From assembly GCA_937895465.1 (NCBI GenBank), contig CALAYY010000045.1:1-18945 (forward strand): 18,945 bases of DNA, in the 5' to 3' direction. The notes below the pieces were generated by a model. That model saw only the letters and a program-made list of their open reading frames with translations. It made no database searches and was not told the origin of the DNA. Every line of letters starts with the position of its first letter. The first letter of the stretch is position 1. The translations under genes were made by a program, and so were the position numbers. This document shows positions 7,668-15,024 of this stretch, piece after piece. The DNA comes from an uncultured Clostridia bacterium. GTDB taxonomy: Bacteria; Bacillota; Clostridia; Christensenellales; DUVY01.

Positions 7668-7877
7668 ATGAAAGAGAAAATTCATCCCGATTACCATGAG
7701 GTTACTATAGAATGTGCCTGCGGTGAAAAATTTGTAAGCGGTTCAACGGCAAAAGGAGATAACATTAAGGTAGAAGTTTGCTCCAAATGTCATCCCTTTT
7801 ATACAGGAAAACAAAAGGTAGCCGAGACAGGCGGAAGAATCGATAAGTTTAATAAAAAGTTTGGGCTTAAGGGCTAG
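7668..7877 (+). CDS. rpmE: 50S ribosomal protein L31, zinc-binding form
   Basis: 69 residues, normal L31 length. MKEKIHPDYHEVTIECACGE opens the protein as in other bL31. Cys16, Cys18, Cys38 and Cys41 (CAC and CSKC) form the zinc site, so this is the zinc-containing C+ form rather than the Cys-free paralogue induced under zinc limitation. FYTGKQKVAETGGRIDKF is the family's conserved C-terminal block. L31 bridges the ribosomal subunits. It has its own promoter and a hairpin after it, so the following DUF1385-prmC gene may be only partly read through. The rpmE-DUF1385-prmC-prfA order is common in Firmicutes. Confidence 0.98.
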   Translation: MKEKIHPDYHEVTIECACGEKFVSGSTAKGDNIKVEVCSKCHPFYTGKQKVAETGGRIDKFNKKFGLKG

Positions 7878-7889
7878 ATAATACTTTTT

Positions 7890-7941
7890 AAGTGCCGTTA
7901 TTTTTTGCATGCTTAGCAAAAGATATTTGCGCACTTTTTTT
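7890..7941 (+). terminator. Probable rpmE terminator
   Basis: AAGTGC (7890-7895) pairs with GCACTT (7931-7936), the latter running into seven T (7935-7941). The loop contains a second hairpin, TTTTGC (7903-7908) with GCAAAA (7916-7921). It sits between rpmE and the next ATG, so it may attenuate rather than end transcription. Confidence 0.5.
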
Positions 7942-7959
7942 ATTTTATAAAGGTTTTTT

Positions 7960-9765
7960 ATGAAAAACAAAAAAGGCAAAAAGACGCTTATCGGCGGACA
8001 GGCGGTAATGGAAGGAATTATGATGCGCGGTGCACGCTCAATGGCTTTGGCTGTTCGAGACCCTGAAGGCAACATACTTCTAAGAACTGAGCGGTTTAAG
8101 AAAAACAAGGGTATTATTAATAAGATTCCCCTAGTCCGCGGTGCGGTAATGTTTTTTCAGACCATGGTTACAGGTGTCAAAACCTTATTAAAAAGTGCCG
8201 AAGTTTATGGGGAAGAAGACGGCAAAACCGAAATCACTAACGGCGCCGCATTTTTGGCTGTGTTTCTGGGGCTTGCTTTTTCTGTTGTTTTATTTATGTT
8301 TTTGCCGAGTCTAATTAGTGACGGCGTTAACTTTTTGGTTTTTAAACTGTGGGGATATAAGAGCAATGTCCTGACAAGTGTAATTGAAGGCGTAACCAGA
8401 CTTTTAATATTTTTGGCTTACCTTATTTCAGTTTCATTTTTAAAGGATATCAAACGCACTTTTATGTACCACGGTGCAGAGCATAAGACAATAAACTGTT
8501 TTGAAAAAGAATATGAACTTAATGTACAAAATGTCAAAAGCTGTTCAAGAGTGCATGACAGATGCGGTACTACCTTTTTGTTTTTGGTAATGATAGTATC
8601 TATTATCTTGTTTACATTTTCCAATGCCTTTGTAAACTTTTTGGGCAGTCTTAATCCGACATGGCTGTTTTTGAGTACTTGGTACGGAAAAATTTTGGTA
8701 AGACTTATCTTATTGCCGCTGGTAGCAGGGTTATCTTATGAGCTTTTAAGAATATCCGCCAAGCTTCCTGACAACTTTTTTATACGCATTATTAAAGCAC
8801 CTGGACTTGCATTGCAATATCTGACTACCAAAGAGCCGGACGATGATATGATTCAAGTCGCTATCAAAGCGTTTTTGGCAGTTGACGAGATGGAAAAAGA
8901 CGATAATGTAAAATGCGTGGATTGGGATGATTTGGACTTTAAGACGGCAAAAGATGAATTAACGGCAAAATTAACGGATGCAGGCATTGACGCAAATGAG
9001 GCGGATTGGATTTTTGCCCATGTATTAAAAACCAATAGACTGAGTCTCAAAACTATAAAAACCTTAAAACGCAATCAATATTATGCGGCAAAAAAAATTG
9101 CTGAACAAAGGATAAAAAACAGAACACCGCTTCAGTATATACTGGGCGATGTAGATTTTTGCGGACACAAAATTATTGTCAATAAAAATGTGCTTATTCC
9201 ACGTTTTGAAACGGAAGTTTTGGCAACTCTTGCCAAAGATAAGGCGGCAGAGTATTCTTCGCCCAAAGTCTTGGACCTATGCACAGGAAGCGGATGTATA
9301 GCTGTAGTTATTGCCAGCAGTGTAAAAAATTCGGAGGTTATAGCTTCTGATGTCAGTAACTTAGCACTTGAAACAGCTAGGCAAAACAGCAAGGATATTT
9401 CCAATATCAAACTCATTCAAAGCGATTTGTTTGAAAATATTCAAGGCACTTTTGATATTATTATATCTAATCCGCCTTATATAAAAACTGATGAGCTTAT
9501 AACGTTGTCCAAAGAAGTCAAACAAGAGCCTGTCAAGGCATTGGACGGCGGCGAAGACGGACTTGAAATTATCAAAAAAATTATAAAGAATGCTAAAGAC
9601 TATCTTAACCCAGACGGAAATTTGATGATTGAAGCGGGGATAAACCAACCCCAAATTATAAAGCAAATATTAGAAACACAATATAAAGACTATTATTACG
9701 GCATTGAGATAATAAATGATCTAGACTCAATAGAAAGAATTATTTTATGCAAAAGGGCAAAATAA
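7960..9765 (+). CDS. Fusion of DUF1385 (YqhQ-like) membrane protein and PrmC release-factor methyltransferase
   Basis: 601 residues in one uninterrupted frame. Residues about 8-310 are a DUF1385/YqhQ-like membrane protein: IGGQAVMEGIMMRGARS at the start, hydrophobic segments around 97-120, 142-160, 203-228 and 240-262, and HGAEHKTINCFE (171-182), a hallmark of the family. Residues about 325-601 are PrmC/HemK: helical N-domain, RTPLQYILG (388-396), PRFETEVL (414-421), SAM motif VLDLCTGSGCIAV (437-449) and catalytic NPPY (504-507). PrmC methylates the glutamine of the GGQ motif of release factors. The next gene, prfA, starts 4 bp after the stop, so enzyme and substrate are probably co-produced. 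DUF1385 and prmC are usually separate adjacent genes; here the methyltransferase is tethered to a membrane protein. DUF1385 function is unknown to me. PRFETE replaces the usual PRPETE, a minor change. Confidence 0.93.
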   Translation: MKNKKGKKTLIGGQAVMEGIMMRGARSMALAVRDPEGNILLRTERFKKNKGIINKIPLVRGAVMFFQTMVTGVKTLLKSAEVYGEEDGKTEITNGAAFLAVFLGLAFSVVLFMFLPSLISDGVNFLVFKLWGYKSNVLTSVIEGVTRLLIFLAYLISVSFLKDIKRTFMYHGAEHKTINCFEKEYELNVQNVKSCSRVHDRCGTTFLFLVMIVSIILFTFSNAFVNFLGSLNPTWLFLSTWYGKILVRLILLPLVAGLSYELLRISAKLPDNFFIRIIKAPGLALQYLTTKEPDDDMIQVAIKAFLAVDEMEKDDNVKCVDWDDLDFKTAKDELTAKLTDAGIDANEADWIFAHVLKTNRLSLKTIKTLKRNQYYAAKKIAEQRIKNRTPLQYILGDVDFCGHKIIVNKNVLIPRFETEVLATLAKDKAAEYSSPKVLDLCTGSGCIAVVIASSVKNSEVIASDVSNLALETARQNSKDISNIKLIQSDLFENIQGTFDIIISNPPYIKTDELITLSKEVKQEPVKALDGGEDGLEIIKKIIKNAKDYLNPDGNLMIEAGINQPQIIKQILETQYKDYYYGIEIINDLDSIERIILCKRAK

Positions 9766-9769
9766 CGCT

Positions 9770-10837
9770 ATGATAAATAAGCTTGAAGAAATAAAAAACA
9801 AATATGACAAGCTGACTGAAGCTTTGGCTGACCCTAATTTTATTTCCAATATGGAAGAATGGAAAAACGCAGCCAAAGAGCATTCAAGACTTGAACCGAT
9901 TATCGACAAATATACAGAATACGCCAAAAGCTTGGCGGCAAAAGATGAAGCATACGAGATTTTGATGCATGGCAATGACGTAGAACTGAAAGAACTAGCT
10001 CAGATGCAATACGATGAAGCTTTAGCTTTGATTGAAGCTCAGGAAGAAGAACTCAAAATTATGCTCCTTCCCCCTGATAAAAATGATGATAAAAACGTCA
10101 TTATGGAAATCAGAGCAGGTGCAGGCGGAGAAGAGGCAGGGCTTTTTGGAGCAGAACTTATGCGTATGTATAAGATGTATGCTGCAATTCAGCGCTGGAA
10201 AGTTGAAGATATTACCATGAACATCACAGAAAAAGGCGGAGTAAAAGAAGCTGTCTTTTCTCTTTCAGGGGACAGTGTGTATTCTAAGATGAAGTTTGAA
10301 AGCGGAGTGCATAGAGTTCAACGTGTACCCGATACCGAAACGCAAGGGCGTGTTCATACCTCAACTGTTACTGTAGCGGTATTACCTGAAGCAGAAGATA
10401 TCGTTGTCGAAATTAATGAAAAGGATTTGAAAGTTGATACCTATAGAAGCGGCGGAGCCGGCGGACAGCATGTCAACAAGACAGAATCAGCTATAAGAAT
10501 TACTCATTTTCCTACAGGCATGGTGGTTACATGTGAAGATGAGCGTTCTCAGATAAAAAACAGAGAAAAGGCAATGAAAGTGCTAAAATCCAGGCTGTAT
10601 GACTTTTACCAAACTCAAGCAGATGAAGATTATGCAATGACAAGGCGCGGTCAAGTAGGAACAGGCGATCGCTCCGAACGAATACGCACTTATAATTTTC
10701 CTCAAGGGCGCATAACTGACCATCGTATAGGACTTACCGTTTATGACCTAGAAAACTTTATGAACGGTGCAATAGACAATATGGTAGAACAGTTGAGATT
10801 AGCAGACCAGACACGCAAACTTCAGCAAAGCCAATAA
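9770..10837 (+). CDS. prfA: Peptide chain release factor 1
   Basis: 355 residues, normal RF1 length. It recognises UAA and UAG stop codons and triggers peptide release. The catalytic GGQ is at 231-233 within SGGAGGQHVNKTESAIR. The stop-codon tripeptide region reads VPDTE (P187-D-T189), fitting the RF1 PxT motif (PET in Bacillus, PAT in E. coli) rather than the SPF of RF2. Domain 1 is a helical region with the conserved MEIRAGAGGEEAGLF (112-126). The gene starts 4 bp after the DUF1385-PrmC fusion, so the factor and its methylase are co-expressed. A long hairpin with a T tract follows. Confidence 0.98.
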   Translation: MINKLEEIKNKYDKLTEALADPNFISNMEEWKNAAKEHSRLEPIIDKYTEYAKSLAAKDEAYEILMHGNDVELKELAQMQYDEALALIEAQEEELKIMLLPPDKNDDKNVIMEIRAGAGGEEAGLFGAELMRMYKMYAAIQRWKVEDITMNITEKGGVKEAVFSLSGDSVYSKMKFESGVHRVQRVPDTETQGRVHTSTVTVAVLPEAEDIVVEINEKDLKVDTYRSGGAGGQHVNKTESAIRITHFPTGMVVTCEDERSQIKNREKAMKVLKSRLYDFYQTQADEDYAMTRRGQVGTGDRSERIRTYNFPQGRITDHRIGLTVYDLENFMNGAIDNMVEQLRLADQTRKLQQSQ

Positions 10838-10895
10838 ATTTTATCTGAATCTTTACAATCCGACGATTTTAAAAAAGAAGTTTTTATTATTCAAG

Positions 10896-10971
10896 GCTGT
10901 TTTAATTTATATCACACTAGGGTATTATAAGCTCAGCTTATGCCTATTGCTATAATTAAAATGGCTTTTTT
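10896..10971 (+). terminator. Long-stem terminator after prfA
   Basis: GCTGTTTTAATT (10896-10907) pairs over 12 positions, including two G-U pairs, with AATTAAAATGGC (10954-10965) and is followed by six T (10966-10971). The loop holds a perfect small hairpin, ATAAGC-TCA-GCTTAT (10927-10941), making a branched structure. Confidence 0.6.
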
Positions 10972-10982
10972 GTATTTTTTTG

Positions 10983-11011
10983 TTTACAGCTAATAACACT
11001 TATTATATAAT
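10983..11011 (+). promoter_or_regulatory. Sigma-A promoter for the aspartate aminotransferase gene
   Basis: TTTACA (10983-10988), 17-nt spacer, perfect TATAAT (11006-11011), 39 bp upstream of the ATG. A strong GGAGGAAG ribosome site follows in the short leader. Confidence 0.75.
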
Positions 11012-11050
11012 CTCAAGCATAATATGTCATAAACATGACGGAGGAAGTAA

Positions 11051-12241
11051 ATGGCTTTAGCAAAAAGAACATCCAAAATATCAAAATCATTGACGCTTGC
11101 AATCACCTCAAAAGCTAACAAGATGAAAGAAGAGGGAATAGATGTAGTAGGCTTTGGGGCGGGCGAACCTGATTTTAACACGCCTGCATTTATTATAGAT
11201 GCAGCAAAAGAGGCATTGGATAAGGGTTATACAAAATATACAGCCAACAGCGGTACGCCCGTATTAAAAAAAGCCATTTGCGATAAGTTTTTTAGGGACA
11301 ACGAATTGACTTATGCCCCTAACCAGATAGTTGTAAGCAACGGTGCTAAGCATTCTTTGTATAACGCTATGCTTGCAATTGTAGAACAAGGCGACGAGGT
11401 AATAATTCCTGCTCCTTTTTGGTTGACCTATCCTGAGCTTGTCAAGATGTGTGACGGCACACCTGTAATAGTCGATACTAAAGACGACGGCTTTAAACTT
11501 ACACCTGACAAACTAGAGCAAGCAATAACAGATAAGACTAAGGCTGTGATTATTAATTCTCCATCCAATCCCACAGGTGTGGTTTATACCAAAGAAGAAT
11601 TATGGGCTTTGGCTGAGGTTTTGGAAAAAACTGAAATCTACATCATAAGCGATGAAATTTACGAAAAAATCATATATAACGGAATAAAGCATTATTCAAT
11701 AGCACAATATTCCCCCAAAATATATAAGCAAACCATTGTAATAAACGGAGCGTCCAAAACATATTCTATGACAGGCTGGCGTATAGGGTATCTTGCTGCC
11801 GACATAGATATTGTAAGGGCGATAGACAACATGCAGAGCCATTGCACTTCTAACGCTAACAGCATTGCTCAATATGCAACTGTAGCGGCATTAAACACCA
11901 AGAGCAATTTTCTTGATGAAATGGTCAAGACCTTTGACGGACGAAGAAAGATGATTATTGACTTTGTCAATTCTTGCGAAGGCTTGTCTTGTCCCAATCC
12001 GCAGGGTGCTTTTTATGTAATGATTAATATCAGCAATATTTTTGGAAAATCAATTGACGGTAAAGTAATTGACAGTTCATTAAAAGCGGCTGAATTAATG
12101 CTTGAATATGCACGCATTGCCGTAGTTCCCTGTGAGTCTTTTGGCGCACCCGAATATGTAAGACTGTCTTATGCTATTTCCAATCAAGACATTGAAAAAG
12201 GTCTGAAGCGGCTAAAAGAGTTCCTTAACAATCTAAAATGA
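11051..12241 (+). CDS. Class I PLP aminotransferase, probable aspartate aminotransferase (AspB/AspC type Ib)
   Basis: 396 residues, fold-type I aminotransferase of the Ib subgroup found in Bacillus and Thermus. Visible landmarks are FGAGEPDFNTP (35-45) at the substrate mouth, YTKYTANSGTPVL (60-72), NSPSNPTG (169-176), SDEIYE (200-205) with the Asp that pairs with the PLP nitrogen, the PLP lysine K236 in NGASKTYSMTGWRIGY, and the C-terminal YVRLSYA arginine that binds the substrate carboxylate. The likely reaction is L-aspartate + 2-oxoglutarate to oxaloacetate + glutamate. Closely related enzymes can also use aromatic amino acids or prephenate, so specificity is not proven. The gene has its own promoter and very strong ribosome site. 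The citrate-synthase-like gene downstream could link it to oxaloacetate and glutamate supply. Confidence 0.92.
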   Translation: MALAKRTSKISKSLTLAITSKANKMKEEGIDVVGFGAGEPDFNTPAFIIDAAKEALDKGYTKYTANSGTPVLKKAICDKFFRDNELTYAPNQIVVSNGAKHSLYNAMLAIVEQGDEVIIPAPFWLTYPELVKMCDGTPVIVDTKDDGFKLTPDKLEQAITDKTKAVIINSPSNPTGVVYTKEELWALAEVLEKTEIYIISDEIYEKIIYNGIKHYSIAQYSPKIYKQTIVINGASKTYSMTGWRIGYLAADIDIVRAIDNMQSHCTSNANSIAQYATVAALNTKSNFLDEMVKTFDGRRKMIIDFVNSCEGLSCPNPQGAFYVMINISNIFGKSIDGKVIDSSLKAAELMLEYARIAVVPCESFGAPEYVRLSYAISNQDIEKGLKRLKEFLNNLK

Positions 12242-12267
12242 CATTAGTAATATTCTCTAATTTATGA

Positions 12268-12290
12268 ATCAGCCATAAAAGCATGCTGAT
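12268..12290 (+). terminator. Weak hairpin after the aminotransferase gene
   Basis: ATCAGC (12268-12273) and GCTGAT (12285-12290) form a 6-bp stem with an 11-nt loop, followed by AATTTTGTG rather than a clean T run. It lies in the 218-bp gap before the synthase promoter. Confidence 0.3.
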
Positions 12291-12355
12291 AATTTTGTGA
12301 TAAAAAAATCAAGTTAATAAAGTAATAAAAAAACGGCATATAAATAATAAATTTA

Positions 12356-12384
12356 TTGACAAATATATTTGAAATAAGTATAAT
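12356..12384 (+). promoter_or_regulatory. Perfect-consensus sigma-A promoter for the citrate/isopropylmalate-synthase-like gene
   Basis: TTGACA (12356-12361), 17-nt spacer, TATAAT (12379-12384): all twelve positions match consensus with ideal spacing. The leader is about 70 nt and AT-rich. I saw no riboswitch or T-box-like structure in it. Confidence 0.85.
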
Positions 12385-12459
12385 TATATTTATTTTTTAA
12401 TAATTATAACAAATGACAGCCATCTAAATGCATAAATATGCATAATATAGGAGCAGATC

Positions 12460-13533
12460 ATGGGAAACGAAAACGGGCAGAAGCCTAAAACCCATTTTAA
12501 CAAAAAGACAAACCTTTTGGAAAGGGAGTATTATCATCATACCTTGCAGGATGTAGAAGAGCCTAATCTATTTCGGGAGATTTTTAATTATACCGAAGTG
12601 CCTAAGGTTATTTTCAATAGGCGAGTTGTTCCTATGGAAATGCCTGAAAATATATGGATTACTGACACGACATTTCGTGATGGACAGCAGTCAACTGCGC
12701 CGTTTAGTGTAGAACAGATAGTACATATATATAAGCTGTTATCAAAATTGGGCGGAGAAAAAGGACTAATCAGACAGGCAGAGTTTTTCTTATATACTGA
12801 CAAAGACAGAAAAGCCGCCGAAGAATGCATGAATCTAGGGTTAGAATTTCCTGAAGTTACAAGCTGGATAAGAGCCAATCCCAAGGATTTTGAGCTTGTC
12901 AAAAGTATGGGTATAAGAGAAACTGGAATATTGGTCAGCTGTTCGGATTATCATATTTTCAAAAAGATGAATATGACCAGAGGTCAGGCTATGGAAAAAT
13001 ATCTATCTATAGTATCTGCCGCATTAGAACAGGGCATAGTTCCCAGATGTCATTTTGAAGATATTACCCGTGCGGACTTTTACGGCTTTGTTGTACCTTT
13101 TGCAATTGAGCTTATGAATCTGTCCAAACAAAGCGGCATTCCTATTAAGATAAGAGCATGTGATACTTTGGGTTATGGTGTTTGTTATACTGGTGCGGCT
13201 TTGCCTAGGTCTGTTCCTGGCATAATATACGGACTAAGACAATATGCAGGCGTACCAAGCGAGCAGATAGAATGGCATGGACATAATGATTTTTATAAAG
13301 TGGTTACCAATGCTTCTACAGCATGGCTTTACGGATGCAGTTCGGTCAATTGTTCTGTGCTTGGAATAGGCGAGAGGACGGGCAACTGCCCTTTGGAGGC
13401 TATGGCAATAGAATACTGTCAGCTAAAAGGTACGGATGACGGAATGAATCTTTCTGTTATAACAGAGCTAGCGGATTATTTTGAAAAAGAAATAGGCTAT
13501 GCCGAGAACCCCCTATGTAGGACGCAGCTTTAA
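12460..13533 (+). CDS. 2-isopropylmalate/homocitrate synthase-family protein, possible Re-citrate synthase, N-terminal part (frameshifted gene)
   Basis: First part of a gene broken near 13496-13515. The first 347 codons are a well-conserved HMGL/DRE-TIM-type acyl-CoA condensing domain: WITDTTFRDGQQS (66-78) with the catalytic Arg-Asp, CHFEDITRADFYG in the barrel, the metal-binding HGHND (273-277) and GIGERTGNCPLEA (302-314). The long N-terminal extension and the RDGQQ variant fit the clostridial branch that includes Re-citrate synthase, which condenses acetyl-CoA and oxaloacetate in anaerobes lacking the usual Si-type enzyme. Homocitrate or isopropylmalate synthesis remains possible. After EKEIGY the frame runs into ten unrelated residues and a stop, while the expected continuation is in another frame from 13496 on. 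Joined, the product would be about 474-475 residues. An AGGAG ribosome site lies 6 nt before the ATG. Confidence 0.85.
   Translation: MGNENGQKPKTHFNKKTNLLEREYYHHTLQDVEEPNLFREIFNYTEVPKVIFNRRVVPMEMPENIWITDTTFRDGQQSTAPFSVEQIVHIYKLLSKLGGEKGLIRQAEFFLYTDKDRKAAEECMNLGLEFPEVTSWIRANPKDFELVKSMGIRETGILVSCSDYHIFKKMNMTRGQAMEKYLSIVSAALEQGIVPRCHFEDITRADFYGFVVPFAIELMNLSKQSGIPIKIRACDTLGYGVCYTGAALPRSVPGIIYGLRQYAGVPSEQIEWHGHNDFYKVVTNASTAWLYGCSSVNCSVLGIGERTGNCPLEAMAIEYCQLKGTDDGMNLSVITELADYFEKEIGYAENPLCRTQL
13496..13520 (+). other. Frameshift site within the synthase gene
   Basis: Frame 1 reads G-Y-A-E-N-P-L and soon stops at 13531-13533. The family-like continuation TPYVGRSFNATRAGIHADG reads in the frame one base further on, open from 13496. 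A change of +1 (skipping one base) or -2 rejoins them. Two local explanations fit: an extra C in the run of five C at 13509-13513, or loss of an AT unit at the TAT before GCC (13498-13500). No other stop or shift was seen in either part, so the lesion is either recent or a sequencing or assembly error. Confidence 0.8.
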
Positions 13534-13885
13534 TGCGACAAGGGCAGGAATTCATGCTGACGGACTTTTGAAAGACGAAGAGATATATAACATATTTGAT
13601 ACTCAAAAAATCCTTAACAAAAAGCCCATAGTTTCTATCAATAATCATTCGGGGCTTGCTGGAATTGCGTATTGGATTAATGCATATTATGAACTCGATG
13701 ACGAAAACAAAGTTGATAAGCAAGATAAGCTGGTAGTCAAAATGAAAGAAATGATTGAAGGTGAATATACTTGCGGAAGAGACACCATAATGGGCGATGA
13801 CGAACTTGATAATATGGTACGTATTATAGACAAAAAACTGCATAAGGTTTTGGATATACGTGAAAGAAAATTAAAAATAGACTAG
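13499..13885 (+). CDS. C-terminal part of the frameshifted 2-isopropylmalate/Re-citrate-synthase-like gene
   Basis: 128 codons from the first ATG of this frame, which has no ribosome site of its own. It is a continuation, not an independent gene. It opens MPRTPYVGRSFNATRAGIHA, where TRAGIHADG matches the conserved SGIHxDG-type segment just after the barrel in this superfamily, and continues DEEIYNIFDTQKILNKKP and HSGLAGIAYWIN. This is the communication or subdomain region of isopropylmalate/homocitrate synthases, and it ends before any LeuA leucine-binding regulatory domain would fit. That absence agrees with a citrate or homocitrate synthase rather than classical LeuA. A strong terminator lies 20 bp after the stop. 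Confidence 0.8.
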   Translation: MPRTPYVGRSFNATRAGIHADGLLKDEEIYNIFDTQKILNKKPIVSINNHSGLAGIAYWINAYYELDDENKVDKQDKLVVKMKEMIEGEYTCGRDTIMGDDELDNMVRIIDKKLHKVLDIRERKLKID

Positions 13886-13905
13886 CTGATTAATATCATA
13901 ACATC

Positions 13906-13946
13906 AAAAAAAGAGTTTGCCAAAAAAACTGGCAGGCTCTTTTTTT
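13906..13946 (+). terminator. Strong intrinsic terminator after the synthase gene
   Basis: Seven A and GAGTTTGCCA (13906-13922) pair with TGGCAGGCTC and seven T (13930-13946), including two G-U pairs, around a 7-nt AAAAAAC loop. The A and T runs on either side make it usable in both directions. The pectinesterase promoter starts 2 bp after it. Confidence 0.85.
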
Positions 13947-13947
13947 G

Positions 13948-13976
13948 TTGACAGCGAAAGATACTGAATTTAAAAT
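13948..13976 (+). promoter_or_regulatory. Sigma-A promoter for the pectinesterase gene
   Basis: TTGACA (13948-13953), 17-nt spacer, TAAAAT (13971-13976). The transcript would start around 13983, leaving a leader of only about 15 nt that contains the AAGGGG ribosome site. Confidence 0.7.
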
Positions 13977-13997
13977 GGGTTTTAGGAAGGGGATAAG

Positions 13998-14918
13998 ATG
14001 AGAACAATAAGATTAAATCAAAACATGTCTATTAACAAGGTGTTGGCAGAGATTATAGGCGGTCAAAAGGTCAGATTGTTTTTGAAAAACGGCATTTATT
14101 ATGAAAAGGTGCTGATAGATAAGCCCAATATAATAATAGAAGGGCAATCGCAAGAAGGTGTCAGGATTGTTTTTGATGATTATGCCAAAAAAATTCATAT
14201 AGACGGACAGGAATATAATACCTTCAGAACATATACCGTAAGTATAACCGCACCAAATATTACGTTAAAAAATCTTAGTGTTGTCAATTCTTCAGGCAAT
14301 CCCATAGAAAAAGGGCAGAGCGTGGCATTGAGCCTTTACGGTAATAATATCAAGGTTATTAACTGTACCTTAGAGTCAACTCAAGACACCTTGTTTTGCG
14401 GACCTTTGCCTGACGATTTGATTATTAGATATGACGGCTTTTTGGCTGACCAAGAAAGATATTATGAAGGTGAAGCTTATCAGTATTTTGAAAACTGTAA
14501 GATTATGGGAAGTGTAGATTTTATATTTGGGTGCGGCAATGCTAGGTTTTTTAACTGCAAAATCATATCTATCAATGACGGTAGAACGCAAGGCTATGTA
14601 TGCGCTCCCGCTCACAGCCTAAAGCAAGACGGCGGTTTTATTTTTTTGTCGTGTAGATTTCTTAACAGTGATTGCCAAAATCAATCAGTCTTTTTGGCTC
14701 GTCCTTGGCGTGATTTTGGGAAATGTGTCTTTATTGACTGCGAAATAGACAGCCATATTAATGAAGCATTGTTTGACCCATGGAACGATACCCAAAGGGA
14801 TAAAACAGCAAGGTTTTGGTATTATAATCTAAAGAATATTGATGAATCAAAAATAGTATCATGGGCAAAAAAGATGTCTTATGAACAAGTCAGAAAGTTA
14901 AAAACCGAGAAAGTTTAA
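13998..14918 (+). CDS. Pectinesterase (carbohydrate esterase family 8), cytoplasmic
   Basis: 306 residues, right-handed beta-helix pectin methylesterase, removing methyl esters from homogalacturonan pieces. Family marks: STQDTLF (128-133, Gln129 and Asp130), GSVDFIFG (171-178, nucleophile Asp174) and LARPWR (233-238, substrate-binding Arg235 and Trp237). The TLFCGPLPDD segment and following insertion are typical of the bacterial branch. There is no signal peptide: the sequence begins MRTIRLNQNMSINK, so the enzyme should act inside the cell on imported methylated oligogalacturonides. An AGGAAGGGG ribosome site precedes the ATG. The DUF4886 hydrolase follows after 106 bp, and a decayed copy of this gene's 3' end lies about 1 kb downstream. 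Confidence 0.95.
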   Translation: MRTIRLNQNMSINKVLAEIIGGQKVRLFLKNGIYYEKVLIDKPNIIIEGQSQEGVRIVFDDYAKKIHIDGQEYNTFRTYTVSITAPNITLKNLSVVNSSGNPIEKGQSVALSLYGNNIKVINCTLESTQDTLFCGPLPDDLIIRYDGFLADQERYYEGEAYQYFENCKIMGSVDFIFGCGNARFFNCKIISINDGRTQGYVCAPAHSLKQDGGFIFLSCRFLNSDCQNQSVFLARPWRDFGKCVFIDCEIDSHINEALFDPWNDTQRDKTARFWYYNLKNIDESKIVSWAKKMSYEQVRKLKTEKV

Positions 14919-14966
14919 AAAAACTGCAAAGAGCCATAAAGAAATTAAAACATTAGACAGTTTTTT
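14918..14966 (+). terminator. AT-rich hairpin after the pectinesterase gene
   Basis: AAAAAACTG (14918-14926) and CAGTTTTTT (14958-14966) pair over 9 bp around a 31-nt loop, beginning at the last base of the stop codon. The T run forms part of the stem. Termination strength is uncertain because only three G/C pairs could hold the helix. Confidence 0.4.
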
Positions 14967-15024
14967 GGATTGTTTTGGCGCTTATACTGTTAAAATGCTA
15001 TAACAAACACATTATGGAGAAGAT

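Noticed and set aside
7743..8108. 121-codon minus-strand frame over rpmE and the DUF1385 start
   Set aside because: Overlaps two certain genes and a terminator; no domain or start signal.
10838..10895. Small gene between prfA and the aminotransferase gene
   Set aside because: The stretch contains stops in all frames and the downstream sequence is explained by a terminator and a promoter.
12385..12459. T-box or leucine-responsive leader ahead of the synthase gene
   Set aside because: The leader is only about 70 nt, AT-rich, without a T-box motif or an antiterminator/terminator pair.
12460..13885. Programmed +1 frameshifting as the main explanation
   Set aside because: No slow stop codon, internal ribosome-site stimulator or downstream structure like that of known +1 sites was seen at the junction. 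A mutation or sequence error is simpler, so the idea is kept only as an alternative.
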